Shown: piece after piece, positions 44,470 through 52,902 of the stretch
How positions within the stretch are numbered: the stretch's first letter is position 1
Layout of the letters: each line of letters begins with the position of its first letter
Origin: Hyphomicrobiales bacterium
Lineage (GTDB): Bacteria > Pseudomonadota > Alphaproteobacteria > Rhizobiales > Rhizobiaceae
Assembly (NCBI GenBank): GCA_900468625.1
Contig: UBUL01000013.1
Coordinates: forward strand, 1-64,000
Direction: 5' to 3'
Length of the DNA: 64,000 nucleotides
The notes under the pieces: model-generated
Told to the model about the DNA's origin: nothing
Databases searched by the model: none
What the model saw: only the letters and a program-made list of their open reading frames with translations
Position numbers and translations under genes: made by a program

Positions 44470-45042
44470 TCAGTTGGCGGGCCGTTGCGCTTCAAGCCAG
44501 GCTGTCATGTCGTCGACCTCGCGCCGGATGAAGGCTTCATCCCGAAAGACGGTTGCCAGCGATGCCACACCTTGGCTGCGCATCAGGATGTGCATGGCGA
44601 GATTGTCTGCGTCTTTCTTTCGGCCCAGTGCAGAAAATTGAGACGCAAGCCAATCTCGGAATAATGTGAACAACTTGCCCGCATCGTCCTTCGCGACGTG
44701 GTCGAGCTTTGCGAGTTCACTGCAGAGTGTGCCGACCGGGCAGCCGTAGAGCATGATCTTCGCGCGGTTCATGATGAGCATTTGGATGAAGCTGCGGATG
44801 CGCTCTCCCGGTTCGCGACCTTCTGCGGCCCAGACATTCAGCATCTCGCGCGTCTTTTCCAGCCGGACTGAAATGACGGCGCCGAGAATCTCGTCCTTTG
44901 TCTTGAAATGGTAGTAGAAGTTGCCGCGAGAGAGTTTCACCTCCACGGCAATGTCGGCAAAAGATGTTGCCTCGAATCCCCGTTCGTAAAATAGCCGGTC
45001 CGCCGCTTCGACGATGTGCTGACGTGTTTGCGCGGCGCTCAT
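44470..45042 (-). CDS. TetR family transcriptional regulator
   Basis: A 190-residue regulator. HTH: IVEAADRLFYERGFEATSFADIAVEVKLSRGNFYYHF (about 10-46, split), followed by a C-terminal domain with CPVGTLCSELAKLD, as in the AcuR/YxaF-like group where the conserved cysteines can sense electrophiles. Nineteen bases upstream lies a perfect 39-bp palindrome. It probably represses itself and the downstream YciI-like gene. Confidence 0.92.
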   Translation of the reverse strand: MSAAQTRQHIVEAADRLFYERGFEATSFADIAVEVKLSRGNFYYHFKTKDEILGAVISVRLEKTREMLNVWAAEGREPGERIRSFIQMLIMNRAKIMLYGCPVGTLCSELAKLDHVAKDDAGKLFTLFRDWLASQFSALGRKKDADNLAMHILMRSQGVASLATVFRDEAFIRREVDDMTAWLEAQRPAN

Positions 45043-45060
45043 GGGCTTTCTCGTGATTGA

Positions 45061-45099
45061 TTAGGTCATTTGTCCTAACAAATAGGACAAATGACCTAA
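45061..45099. promoter_or_regulatory. perfect 39-bp palindromic operator of the TetR gene
   Basis: TTAGGTCATTTGTCCTA (45061-45077) and its exact reverse complement (45083-45099) flank a 5-bp centre. Each arm contains a smaller repeated half-site (TAGGTCA / TAGGACA), so two TetR dimers could bind. It lies in the divergent region between the tetR and rrf2-type genes. Confidence 0.8.
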
Positions 45100-45134
45100 G
45101 TGCGTCAAGCCATCGTCACCGCCAGCAGGGATAT

Positions 45135-45161
45135 CATTCAAGGCGGCGTCGCTCTTGAATG
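45135..45161. promoter_or_regulatory. candidate operator of the Rrf2-type regulator
   Basis: CATTCAAG (45135-45142) and CTTGAATG (45154-45161) are perfect inverted half-sites with an 11-bp spacer, 30 bp upstream of the Rrf2-family start codon. Autoregulation is inferred from position. Confidence 0.5.
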
Positions 45162-45190
45162 TCACGTCGAATCGTAATATTTGAAGTTAC

Positions 45191-45640
45191 ATGAAACGCG
45201 ATAGCCGACTGTCCTCCGTTCTTCACGCCTTGCTCCATATGGCCGAGCAGGATGGGCCGCTGACCTCCGAAATCCTGGCGCAATGCATGCGCACCAATCC
45301 CGTCGTCGTGCGCCGCACCATGGGATTGCTGCGCGAGGCTGGCATCGTCAACTCCGCCAAGGGGCATACCGGCGGCTGGACGATCGCGGCCGATCTGAAA
45401 ACCGTCACGTTGCGCCAGCTGCACGAGGCGCTCGGCGAACCGGCTGTCTTCGCCATCGGCAATCGCAATGAGACGCCGGAATGTCTTGTCGAGCAATCGG
45501 TCAACTCCGTGCTCGATGATGCCTTTGCGGAGGCCGAGGCGCTGCTGCTCCAGCGTTTCGAAAATGTCACGCTTGCCGATCTCGCCGCCGAATTTGCGCG
45601 GCGTCACGCGCAATGGCGCTCAGAAAGGACCTTGTCATGA
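45191..45640 (+). CDS. Rrf2 family transcriptional regulator without Fe-S cysteines
   Basis: A 149-residue winged-helix protein: SVLHALLHMAEQDGPLTSEILAQCM, then NPVVVRRTMGLLREAGIVNSAKGHTGGWTIA, the Rrf2 wing. Only one cysteine lies in the region where IscR or NsrR carry three (ETPECLVEQ), so it should not hold a 2Fe-2S cluster; it resembles the YwnA-type subgroup. The stop overlaps the start of the flavoprotein gene by four bases, so the two are co-expressed. Confidence 0.88.
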   Translation: MKRDSRLSSVLHALLHMAEQDGPLTSEILAQCMRTNPVVVRRTMGLLREAGIVNSAKGHTGGWTIAADLKTVTLRQLHEALGEPAVFAIGNRNETPECLVEQSVNSVLDDAFAEAEALLLQRFENVTLADLAAEFARRHAQWRSERTLS

Positions 45641-46518
45641 CCTATGACGTCATCGTCATCGGGGGCAGCTATGCCGGAATGGCGGCCGCCCTCCAGCTTC
45701 TCCGTGCCCGCCGCAAGGTGCTGGTCATCGATGCCGGCAAGCGTCGTAATCGCTTCGCCGATGCCTCCCACGGCTTTCTCGGCCAGGATGGCGTCAAGCC
45801 CGGCGAGATCGCCCGCAAGGCGCGCGAGCAGCTTTCCGCCTATCCGACCTTGACTTGGATCGAAGGCACGGCCGAGATGGCCGAGGGCGAGAAGGATGCC
45901 TTTGCCGTCACCACCGCAGACGGCGCGCGCCATGGCGGGCGGCGCCTTCTCTTCGCGACCGGCGTTTCCGATACCTTGCCCGAGATCGAGGGGCTTGGCG
46001 AACGCTGGGGCAGGAGCGTATTTCATTGCCCCTATTGCCATGGGTACGAACTCGATCAAGGCCGCATCGGCTGCATCGCCACCGGCCCGATGTCGCTGCA
46101 TCAGGCGCAATTGCTGCCGGAATGGGGCGATGTGACGCTTTTCCTCAACGACGCGTTCGCTCCGGACGAGACGCAGCGCGCCGATCTCGCTGCACGCCGC
46201 ATAGCGATCGAGGAAGCGCCGGTCTCAAGACTGGAAGGAAAGGCCGATGTGCGGCTTGCCGATGGGCGCCTGCTGCGGTTTGCCGGGCTCTTTACTGCCT
46301 CGCGCGTATCGCCCTCGAGCCCGATTGCCGAACGACTCGGCTGCACGCTCGAGGAAACGCCTTTTGGCATGCAGATCCAGACGGACACCATGAAGGAAAC
46401 CAATATCCCCGGGGCCTTTGCATGCGGCGACGCCGCCCGTGTCCCGCATTCGGTGTCGCTCGCCGTCGGCGACGGAGCCTGGGCCGGCGCGCAGCTGCAC
46501 CGTTCGCTGGTGTTCTAG
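45637..46518 (+). CDS. thioredoxin reductase-like FAD/NAD(P) flavoprotein
   Basis: A 293-residue flavoprotein from ATG 45637 (MTYDVIVIGGSYAG). FAD motif GGSYAGMAAALQLL, the redox pair in HCPYCHGYE (about residues 132-140) and the C-terminal FAD motif ACGDAARVPHSVSLAVGDG are present. The NADPH Rossmann motif is degenerate (GCIATGPMSLHQAQ instead of GGGxxA), so electron donor use may differ from classical TrxB. Such proteins are common partners of Rrf2 regulators in soil bacteria. Translationally coupled to that gene. Confidence 0.9.
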   Translation: MTYDVIVIGGSYAGMAAALQLLRARRKVLVIDAGKRRNRFADASHGFLGQDGVKPGEIARKAREQLSAYPTLTWIEGTAEMAEGEKDAFAVTTADGARHGGRRLLFATGVSDTLPEIEGLGERWGRSVFHCPYCHGYELDQGRIGCIATGPMSLHQAQLLPEWGDVTLFLNDAFAPDETQRADLAARRIAIEEAPVSRLEGKADVRLADGRLLRFAGLFTASRVSPSSPIAERLGCTLEETPFGMQIQTDTMKETNIPGAFACGDAARVPHSVSLAVGDGAWAGAQLHRSLVF

Positions 46519-46520
46519 GT

Positions 46521-46616
46521 CATTCCAGGAAAAGTACGCAGCGCTTTTCTGTCCGGGATTGCGTGAACACAAAGAGATGGAGCGGTTCGGAGATTCCGTG
46601 AAAAACTGAACCGCTC
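46521..46616. repeat. rhizobial intergenic palindromic repeat (RIME-like), copy B
   Basis: Same order of blocks as copy A at 32981-33080: ATTCCAGGAAAAG, CGCAGCG, TCCGGGATTGCGTGAA, CAAAGAGAT, GAGCGGTTCGGAGATTCCGTGAA and CTGAACCGCTC. The unit lies directly after the flavoprotein stop codon, as intergenic mosaic repeats usually do. Confidence 0.65.
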
Positions 46617-46648
46617 CCAAGATTGGCTTCGAAGGGTTTTCGTCGCGG

Positions 46649-47575
46649 TCATCCGGGGAATAGCCAGCTTTCCGGCGGGGAAGCCGTGCCCGGCTGCTCT
46701 TCCAACAATGAGAGTACCAGCCGAATCCGCGGCGGAATCGGTCTTATCGCCGAATAGAGCGCATGCAGGTCAAATCCCGGCACGGCAAATTCGGGCAGCA
46801 GGCGGACGAGCTTGCCGCTGGCCAGATCATCGGCACAGACCGGCCCTTGCAGGACGCCGATGCCGGCGCCGTCCAGCAGGAGGCTGTGCAGCGGCCGCCA
46901 ATGGCTGGTGCTGAGCACGACGTCGATAGCAGCAAGTTCGGTCCGCCCGTCCAGTCCGATCAACGGAAGCCGCCCGCTGTTGAAGAGGCCGGAGACCCGC
47001 AGGAAGGGGTGGCCGGCAAGCTCATCGGGCTTCGTCGGCGTTCCATGCTCATCGAGATAGTCTGGTGACGCCACGAGCATGCGGCCGACATGTCCGAGCT
47101 TGCGGGCAATGAAGCCGCCTTCGCCGAGATCGCCGAGACGCAGCGAGATGTCGACGCCTTCCGTCACGGGATCGACGATCCTGTCGTTGAGAATCAGCTC
47201 GATCTTCAGCAGCGGATGACGCTTGCGCATCTGCAGCAGGATCGGCGGCAACATGACCTCGCCGAGGCCATGCGGGGCCGCGATCCTCAGCGTGCCGCGC
47301 AGCGACTGATCGCCGTTTGCGACGGTCAGGGCATCGTCGGCGCTTTCCAGCACCTGTTTGCTGCGCTCGTAGAAGGCGGCGCCGACATCGGTCACGGAAA
47401 GCTTGCGAGTGTTTCTAAGCAGTAGCCGCGTGCCGAGATAGTGCTCCAGCCGATCAATTCGCTCGCTGACCGCGGGTTGGCCTATGCCGAGATCGCGGGC
47501 GGCGGCCGACATGCTGCCTCTTTCCACCACCCTGACATAGACGCGCATCGCCACCAACAGATCCATGTGCGCCAA
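46649..47575 (-). CDS. LysR family transcriptional regulator
   Basis: A 308-residue regulator. HTH: MRVYVRVVERGSMSAAARDLGIGQPAVSERIDRLE (about 10-44, split), followed by RLLLRNTRKLSVTDVGAAFYERS and an effector domain from about 92 (LRGTLRIAAPHGLGEVMLPP). It belongs to the CrgA/DsdC-like group. It is divergent from the lactonase-like gene. Start may be the first or fourth codon (MDLLVAM). Confidence 0.92.
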   Translation of the reverse strand: MAHMDLLVAMRVYVRVVERGSMSAAARDLGIGQPAVSERIDRLEHYLGTRLLLRNTRKLSVTDVGAAFYERSKQVLESADDALTVANGDQSLRGTLRIAAPHGLGEVMLPPILLQMRKRHPLLKIELILNDRIVDPVTEGVDISLRLGDLGEGGFIARKLGHVGRMLVASPDYLDEHGTPTKPDELAGHPFLRVSGLFNSGRLPLIGLDGRTELAAIDVVLSTSHWRPLHSLLLDGAGIGVLQGPVCADDLASGKLVRLLPEFAVPGFDLHALYSAIRPIPPRIRLVLSLLEEQPGTASPPESWLFPG

Positions 47576-47577
47576 TA

Positions 47578-47594
47578 TATCGGCTCACCCGATA
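47578..47594. promoter_or_regulatory. candidate LysR site between lysR and the lactonase gene
   Basis: TATCGG-CTCAC-CCGATA is a perfect 6-bp inverted repeat with a T-N11-A frame, placed 3 bp upstream of the lysR start and 83 bp upstream of the metallo-hydrolase start. Position so near the regulator's start fits autorepression. Confidence 0.5.
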
Positions 47595-47676
47595 AATGTA
47601 AGTGGAAGATGCCGCCTAGTGAGGAGGCCTTCGATCGCAGAAAACGGCGATCGAACGTCAACCACAGGTCCGGCCC

Positions 47677-48468
47677 ATGAGCGATATCAGGCTTTACATG
47701 TTTCAATCGGGCACGCAGCGATGCAAGGCCCACGACATCAGAATGAACCAGGGCGGCGGCGCCGATTATGAAATCCCGGTTCCCTGGTTTCTGCTCACCC
47801 ACCCCAAGGGCAATATTGTCATCGATGGCGGGCTTGCGGCCGAGGGCCTTGCCGCGCCGCGCCGCTATTGGGGCAATGTCGTCGACAGCTATCAGCCCGT
47901 GATGACCGAAGAGCAAGGATGCGTCGCGCAATTGGCAAGACTCGGCATATCGAGCCAAGATATCCGCTTCGTCGTGCTCTCCCATCTGCATTCCGACCAC
48001 AGTGGTGCCATCGGCCGCTTCCCCAATGCGATCCACATCGTCCAGCGCCGCGAATATGAATATGCCTTCGCGCCGGACTGGTTCGCTGCCGGCGCCTATG
48101 TCCGAAGGGATTTCGACCGTCCCAGCTTGAAATGGCACTTCCTGGAGGGCGCCGCCACCGACACCTATGACCTCCACGGCGACGGCGTGTTGCGGATGAT
48201 CTCCACACCGGGCCACAGCGTCGGTCACCAATCCTTCCTGGTGCAGCTGCCGAACGCAGGCGCAATATTACTGACCATCGATGCCGCCTATACGCTCGAC
48301 CACTGGAACGAAAAGGCGCTCCCCGGCTTCATGGCTTCCGCTGTTGATGCAGTGCGATCCGTCGGCAAGCTGAGGGCGCTTGCCGAACAGACCGATGCCC
48401 TAGTGGTCCCGGGGCATGATCCCGAGGCATGGCCTCGGTTCAAGCGCGCCCCGGCCTATTACGATTGA
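47677..48468 (+). CDS. N-acyl homoserine lactonase-like metallo-beta-lactamase fold hydrolase
   Basis: A 263-residue metallo-hydrolase. The zinc motif HxHxDH appears as SHLHSDHSGAIG (about 106-117), a later histidine lies in STPGHSVGHQSF, the bridging Asp in LTIDAAYTLD and the last His in VVPGHDPEAW. This layout is that of AHL lactonases (AttM/BlcC, AiiB, AiiA). Quorum-signal or gamma-butyrolactone cleavage is likely, the exact substrate unknown. Divergent from the LysR gene. Confidence 0.88.
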   Translation: MSDIRLYMFQSGTQRCKAHDIRMNQGGGADYEIPVPWFLLTHPKGNIVIDGGLAAEGLAAPRRYWGNVVDSYQPVMTEEQGCVAQLARLGISSQDIRFVVLSHLHSDHSGAIGRFPNAIHIVQRREYEYAFAPDWFAAGAYVRRDFDRPSLKWHFLEGAATDTYDLHGDGVLRMISTPGHSVGHQSFLVQLPNAGAILLTIDAAYTLDHWNEKALPGFMASAVDAVRSVGKLRALAEQTDALVVPGHDPEAWPRFKRAPAYYD

Positions 48469-48558
48469 AGGCGCAGTCGGTTTCACCGTGAAGGCAGTCA
48501 TGCCAGATGGTTTTCAGACATCCGTAGAGCGACAAGGGTGCGCATGCTTCGCCACACC

Positions 48559-49392
48559 CTAAAGTTTGGGCAAGAGCGATCTGATCCGCTCGGCATCGTC
48601 AGGCGTTGCCGGATTGTAGACGACCATGCTGAGGTCGGTGCGGCCATCGACAGAGAAGGCCGAATATTCGAATGCGAGCGGACCGAGAACCGGATGGCGT
48701 ATGTGCTTGACGGCCTCGCTATGAACGCCGGGAAAATCATTATCGCGCCACATGGTTCTGAATTCCGGGCTGATCCGGCACAATTCCTCGACAAAAGGTT
48801 CGATCTCTGCCGCCGCGCCCGCGCGGGCCGCATCGACGCGGAATGCGCCCAGGGCAAAGCGCGCCACGCTTTCCCAGTCATACTGCATGGCGCGTGCCCG
48901 CGGATCGAGAAAGATGTAGCGCAGGATATTGCGTTCCTTGGGCGGCAGCGATCCGTAATCGATCAGCATCACAGGTGCCGCCCGGTTCCATGCGATGACG
49001 TCCCAGGTTGCGGTCCGGATGAGGGCAGGGCTCGGCTCCAGCGCGTCGAGCACGCGCTGGAGCCGCGGCGTCACGCCATCATTCCTGCGGTAGCGGGCCT
49101 CGGGCGGACGGCCGAGCCCGAGCAGGAACAGATGCTCGCGCTCCACTTCCGTCAGCATCAGCGCACGAGCAATCCGGTCGAGCACGTCGGCCGAGGGAGC
49201 CCCGCCGCGCCCCTGTTCCAGCCATGTGTACCATGTCGGGCTGATATTGGCGCGCTGCGCCACCTCCTCGCGCCGTAGCCCCGGCGTTCGCCGCCTTTCC
49301 CCGCCAAAGCCGAGGGCGGATGGATCAAGCTTCGCCCGCCGGTCCCGCAGATAGGCCCCGAGCAGATTTTCCGTGTCGAGAAGATCGGTCAT
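48559..49392 (-). CDS. XRE family regulator with MmyB-like ligand domain
   Basis: A 277-residue regulator. The N-terminal helix-turn-helix (about 8-90) contains LGAYLRDRRAKL, RRTPGLRREEVAQRANIS and WYTWLEQGR. The C-terminal part (LQRVLDALEPSPALIRTATWDVIAWNRAA, split) is the MmyB-like domain thought to bind fatty acids or other hydrophobic ligands. It is divergent from an NAD-dependent epimerase-like gene, a common pairing with SDR genes. Confidence 0.92.
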   Translation of the reverse strand: MTDLLDTENLLGAYLRDRRAKLDPSALGFGGERRRTPGLRREEVAQRANISPTWYTWLEQGRGGAPSADVLDRIARALMLTEVEREHLFLLGLGRPPEARYRRNDGVTPRLQRVLDALEPSPALIRTATWDVIAWNRAAPVMLIDYGSLPPKERNILRYIFLDPRARAMQYDWESVARFALGAFRVDAARAGAAAEIEPFVEELCRISPEFRTMWRDNDFPGVHSEAVKHIRHPVLGPLAFEYSAFSVDGRTDLSMVVYNPATPDDAERIRSLLPKL

Positions 49393-49485
49393 CCTGTTAG
49401 TGCTTTTACTATGATAAGGTCACTACTTTACCAGAATAACCGATAGGCCCAGATTTGTCTCCAACGAAATAAGGAGACTGTACTT

Positions 49486-50382
49486 ATGCGCGTATTCGTT
49501 ACTGGAGCGACCGGAAATATCGGCTCGCATGTCGTCAGGGAGCTGATCGGAGCCGGCCATCGGGTGCTCGGCCTTTCCCGTTCCAAAGAGAAGGCGGTCG
49601 CACTTGCGGCAGCCGGCGCCGAGGTGCTTCACGGCACCATTGAGGATCCGGATATCCTGAAAAGTGGGGCTTCCCAATCGGACGGCGTCATCCATCTTGC
49701 CTTCAACCACGATTTCTCGAGATTCGTCCAGAATTGCGAGGACGACCGCCGCGTCATCGCAACGCTTGCCTCGGCCCTTGCGGGTTCGGCGCGTCCGCTG
49801 GTCATCACCTCGGGAACGCCGATCGCCAACACCATCCCGGACGAGCCCGCCAGGGAAGACAATCCGATCGTTGGCTCCGATACGCATCCGCGTGCAGCCA
49901 GCGAGGAAGCGGGGAACCTGGCAAGCGAGATCGGCGTCAATGTCTCGGTCGTGCGGCTGCCGCAGGTGCATGATCCGGTCAGTCAGGGGCTTATCACGCC
50001 GCTGATCGAGATATTCAGGCAGAAGGGCGTCTGCGCCTACATCGAGGATGGGCTCAATCGCTGGCCGGCAGCGCATTTTACCGATGTCGCTCGCCTTTAT
50101 CGCCTCGTCGTCGAGCGCGCCGAGCCGAACGCGAAGTACCATGCGGTTGCCGAGGAAGGTGTGCCGATGCGCGATATCGCCGAGATCCTCGGCCGCCGCC
50201 TGAACCTGCCGGTGAAATCCGTCGGCAGGCAAGAGGCCCAGGAATATTTCGGCTGGCTCTCCATGTTCGCCACGCGCGACATGCCGGCCTCCAGCGCCAA
50301 GACGCGTCAGAAGCTCGGCTGGGAGCCGAAGGGTCCGAAGCTGCTCGACGATCTCGCCGAGTTGCAGGTTTCCGCAGCCTGA
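49486..50382 (+). CDS. NAD-dependent epimerase/dehydratase-like SDR
   Basis: A 298-residue extended or atypical SDR. The nucleotide motif is VTGATGNIGSHVVREL (5-20), then GLSRSKEKA. The active-site region is not the classical YxxxK type: SDTHPRAASEEAGNLAS replaces it, as in the SDR_a5-like group that includes proteins of unknown substrate. The start codon follows AAGGAG. Divergent from the XRE regulator that probably controls it. Confidence 0.88.
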   Translation: MRVFVTGATGNIGSHVVRELIGAGHRVLGLSRSKEKAVALAAAGAEVLHGTIEDPDILKSGASQSDGVIHLAFNHDFSRFVQNCEDDRRVIATLASALAGSARPLVITSGTPIANTIPDEPAREDNPIVGSDTHPRAASEEAGNLASEIGVNVSVVRLPQVHDPVSQGLITPLIEIFRQKGVCAYIEDGLNRWPAAHFTDVARLYRLVVERAEPNAKYHAVAEEGVPMRDIAEILGRRLNLPVKSVGRQEAQEYFGWLSMFATRDMPASSAKTRQKLGWEPKGPKLLDDLAELQVSAA

Positions 50383-50440
50383 GGTGTGCTCGGGTTCTTC
50401 GATCCAATGATGAATTTGAACCGGGTAACTCCACGGATAA

Positions 50441-50471
50441 GGGCCTGACCGGCTTCGTCAGCCAGGCCTTT
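50441..50471. terminator. probable intrinsic terminator between convergent SDR and tetR genes
   Basis: GGGCCTGAC and GTCAGCCAGGCC can pair around CGGCTTC, followed by TTTGTC on the plus strand. The stem has a short bulge and allows two alternative pairings. It lies between the convergent gene ends. Confidence 0.5.
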
Positions 50472-50506
50472 GTCATTCGCGAACGCTCTTCTGGCCAGTC
50501 TCGGCG

Positions 50507-51133
50507 TCAGATGTATGCCGTTCCCGCGAGCGCGGCATCGACACCTGCAAAGCCGCGCTCCATGATGCCTAGCAGAGCGGCGTCGGGCTTTCCGTTCTCG
50601 CGAAATATGCGCAGTGCTTCGGCATAGGCGACCACCAGTGTCGCCATCAGCATTGCGCCGGCAAGACGCGCATCGGGATCGGACCGGGGCCGGCCTGCCG
50701 CTTCGGACAGCATTGCCGAGAGATCATCGGCAAGCATCACCTGCAACTCGCGCGCATACGCCGTCAGAGTCCGGCTCTCCGCCACCATGCGCCAGAACGC
50801 GATAGGCCGCTCCGTGATCCTGAACAGCGGGTGCTGTGATGCCACCAATTCCCGCATCAACACCTGGAATGCGCGAACTGGCGGCTGTTGACCGCGATCG
50901 GCAATCGCCTCCCGCACCAGCTCCCGCACTTCATCCTCGCGATCGAAGACCAGATCCTCCTTGCGGCGGAAGTAGTTGAACACCGTCTTCCTGGCGACAT
51001 CGGCCTCAAAGGCGATATCGGCGACTGACACATTATCGAAGCCATGTTCGACAAACAGGCGCGTTGCGACCTCGGAGATCGCCTGACGCGTCATCTCCTT
51101 CTTGCGGTCCCTGAGTTTGACTCGATTTGACAT
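50507..51133 (-). CDS. TetR family transcriptional regulator
   Basis: A 208-residue regulator. HTH at about 12-55: MTRQAISEVATRLFVEHGF, VSVADIAFEADVARKTVFNYF. The C-terminal domain is generic; the residues around LVASQHPLFRITERPIAFW suggest a hydrophobic ligand pocket. Divergent from the flavin monooxygenase gene with a palindromic site in the promoter region. Confidence 0.92.
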   Translation of the reverse strand: MSNRVKLRDRKKEMTRQAISEVATRLFVEHGFDNVSVADIAFEADVARKTVFNYFRRKEDLVFDREDEVRELVREAIADRGQQPPVRAFQVLMRELVASQHPLFRITERPIAFWRMVAESRTLTAYARELQVMLADDLSAMLSEAAGRPRSDPDARLAGAMLMATLVVAYAEALRIFRENGKPDAALLGIMERGFAGVDAALAGTAYI

Positions 51134-51140
51134 GACGATA

Positions 51141-51174
51141 TTTATACCATAAGTAAATTTATACCGAGTATAAA
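51141..51174. promoter_or_regulatory. TetR operator between tetR and the monooxygenase
   Basis: TTTATAC-CGA-GTATAAA (51158-51174) is a perfect 17-bp palindrome. A half-related copy starting TTTATACCAT lies directly before it at 51141. Both are within 45 bp of the tetR start, fitting autorepression and control of the divergent gene. Confidence 0.65.
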
Positions 51175-51320
51175 AATAGCGATGTGGTCACAGAATTGGT
51201 GAAATCGGCACAGGCTTTAAGGCTGTTTCTGTGACCCGGACCGCCGCCCGTTCAAATAGGGATGGGCGAAGCCGAAGCTGTCCGGAGCCCTTGCGGCGCG
51301 CTCGCTTGAGGAGTTCTGTC

Positions 51321-52859
51321 TTGATTTATGATGTCCTGATCGCCGGCGGCGGACCGGTCGGCTTGTTTCTCGCCTGTGAGCTGCGTCTCGCCGGCCTTTC
51401 CGTATTGGTGCTGGAGCAGGCCAAGGATCCGAGCTCGCCCTTGAAGCGTCTTCCGTTCGGCATGCGCGGCCTTTCCGCCCCGACCATCGAAGCCTTCTAT
51501 CGTCGCGGCCTGCTGGACGATGTCGCTGCGTCAAAACCTATGAAGGATGGCTCGGGCGATCGCAGCTCATCTGCGGCGCACTGGATGCACCAGGCGCGTC
51601 GCCCCGGCGGCCATTTCGCCGGCATCCAGTTCTGCCATGACAAAATCGACGCCTCGAAGTGGCCCTATCGCCTGCCAACTCCTGCCGGCACCACCATGAT
51701 GGTCGAGATGGAAAGTCTCGAAACCATCTTGGCCGCACGCGCGGAGGCGATGGGTGCCGAGATCAGGCGCGACTTCGGCGTCGAGGGGTTCGATCAGTCG
51801 GATGATGATGTCACTGTCCGAGCTGGCGGCGAGACTTTTCGCGGGCGCTGGCTCGTTGGTTGCGATGGTGGCCGCAGCATCGTCCGTAAGGCCGGTGGTT
51901 TCGCGTTCGTCGGCACCGATCCCGAATTCACCGGCTATTCGGCCGAAATCGAGCTGGCGGATCCGGAGAAGCTTCGTTCAAGCCGCCACTACACCGCGAC
52001 GGGCATGTATACCTATGCGACGCCGGGGACGATCGCGATGGTCGATTTCGACGGAGGTATCTTCCATCGCACCCAGCCGATCACGCTAGACCACGTGCAG
52101 GCCGTGCTGCGTCGTATCTCCGGCACCGACGTCACCGTGACGGCGCTCAAGCTTGCCACGACGTGGACGGATCGCGCCTACCAGGCGACAGCCTATCGAA
52201 GAGGGCGCGTCCTGCTTGCCGGCGATGCCGCGCATATTCATTCCCCCTTGGGCGGCCAAGGTCTAAACCTCGGCCTTGGCGATGCAATGAACCTCGGATG
52301 GAAGTTTGCGGCCACCCTCCGCGGCGAGGCGCCGGAGCGCCTGCTCGACACCTATTTCAGCGAACGCCATCCGGTCGGAGCCCAGGTGCTCGACTGGTCG
52401 CGCGCTCAGGTCGCGCTCATGCGGCCGAGCCAGAGCTCGCGCGCACTCGAAGCGGTCATCCGCGATCTGATCGACACGCGTGACGGCGCCACCTACTTCG
52501 CCGAACGCGTCTGGGGCGTTTCTCTCCGCTACGATCTCGGTGATATCAATCCGCTGGTGGGCCGCAGCGCCCCTGATTTCGAACTGGCAGATGGTACGAA
52601 ACTTGGTGATTTCCTCGGAACAGGCAAAGGTCTGTTGCTGGATTTCGACGCCCGGGCATCGCTCGAAGCCGTTGCAGGTCGCTGGGGTGACCGGATCACT
52701 TACATCGCGAGCGACGTCAAGGACCGGCTGGGCTTGAGCGCGCTGCTCGTGCGGCCCGACGGCGTCGTTGCCTGGGTTGGTGAAGCTGAGCCGGATTTCG
52801 AAGCTGCTGCCGAAGCGGCGTTACGATGGTTCGGCACGAGGTTGTTACCTATGTCTTAG
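51321..52859 (+). CDS. FAD-dependent aromatic-type monooxygenase
   Basis: A 512-residue flavoprotein hydroxylase of the PheA/TfdB/MhpA group. I chose TTG 51321 (protein start MIYDVLIAGGGPVGLF), with GAGGAG seven bases before. FAD motifs are AGGGPVGLFLACEL, VGCDGGRSIVRKAGG and RVLLAGDAAHIHSPLGGQGLNLG. A C-terminal thioredoxin-like domain starts at GRSAPDFELADG. The last residues (RLLPMS) fall inside a direct repeat and probably do not belong to the family C-terminus. Induction by a TetR ligand is inferred. Confidence 0.88.
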   Translation: MIYDVLIAGGGPVGLFLACELRLAGLSVLVLEQAKDPSSPLKRLPFGMRGLSAPTIEAFYRRGLLDDVAASKPMKDGSGDRSSSAAHWMHQARRPGGHFAGIQFCHDKIDASKWPYRLPTPAGTTMMVEMESLETILAARAEAMGAEIRRDFGVEGFDQSDDDVTVRAGGETFRGRWLVGCDGGRSIVRKAGGFAFVGTDPEFTGYSAEIELADPEKLRSSRHYTATGMYTYATPGTIAMVDFDGGIFHRTQPITLDHVQAVLRRISGTDVTVTALKLATTWTDRAYQATAYRRGRVLLAGDAAHIHSPLGGQGLNLGLGDAMNLGWKFAATLRGEAPERLLDTYFSERHPVGAQVLDWSRAQVALMRPSQSSRALEAVIRDLIDTRDGATYFAERVWGVSLRYDLGDINPLVGRSAPDFELADGTKLGDFLGTGKGLLLDFDARASLEAVAGRWGDRITYIASDVKDRLGLSALLVRPDGVVAWVGEAEPDFEAAAEAALRWFGTRLLPMS

Positions 52860-52879
52860 GGACGGATTGTTACCTATGT
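52842..52879. repeat. 25-bp-period direct repeat, possible insertion-sequence end
   Basis: TTGTTACCTATGT occurs at 52842-52854 and again at 52867-52879. The first copy supplies the last codons and stop of the monooxygenase. Paired TTACCTATGTC motifs of this kind are, from memory, found at the ends of IS481-like elements in Rhizobiaceae. No transposase is present, so this would be a remnant end only. Confidence 0.4.
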
Positions 52880-52902
52880 GTCCGGGTCGGACAATATTTT
52901 GA

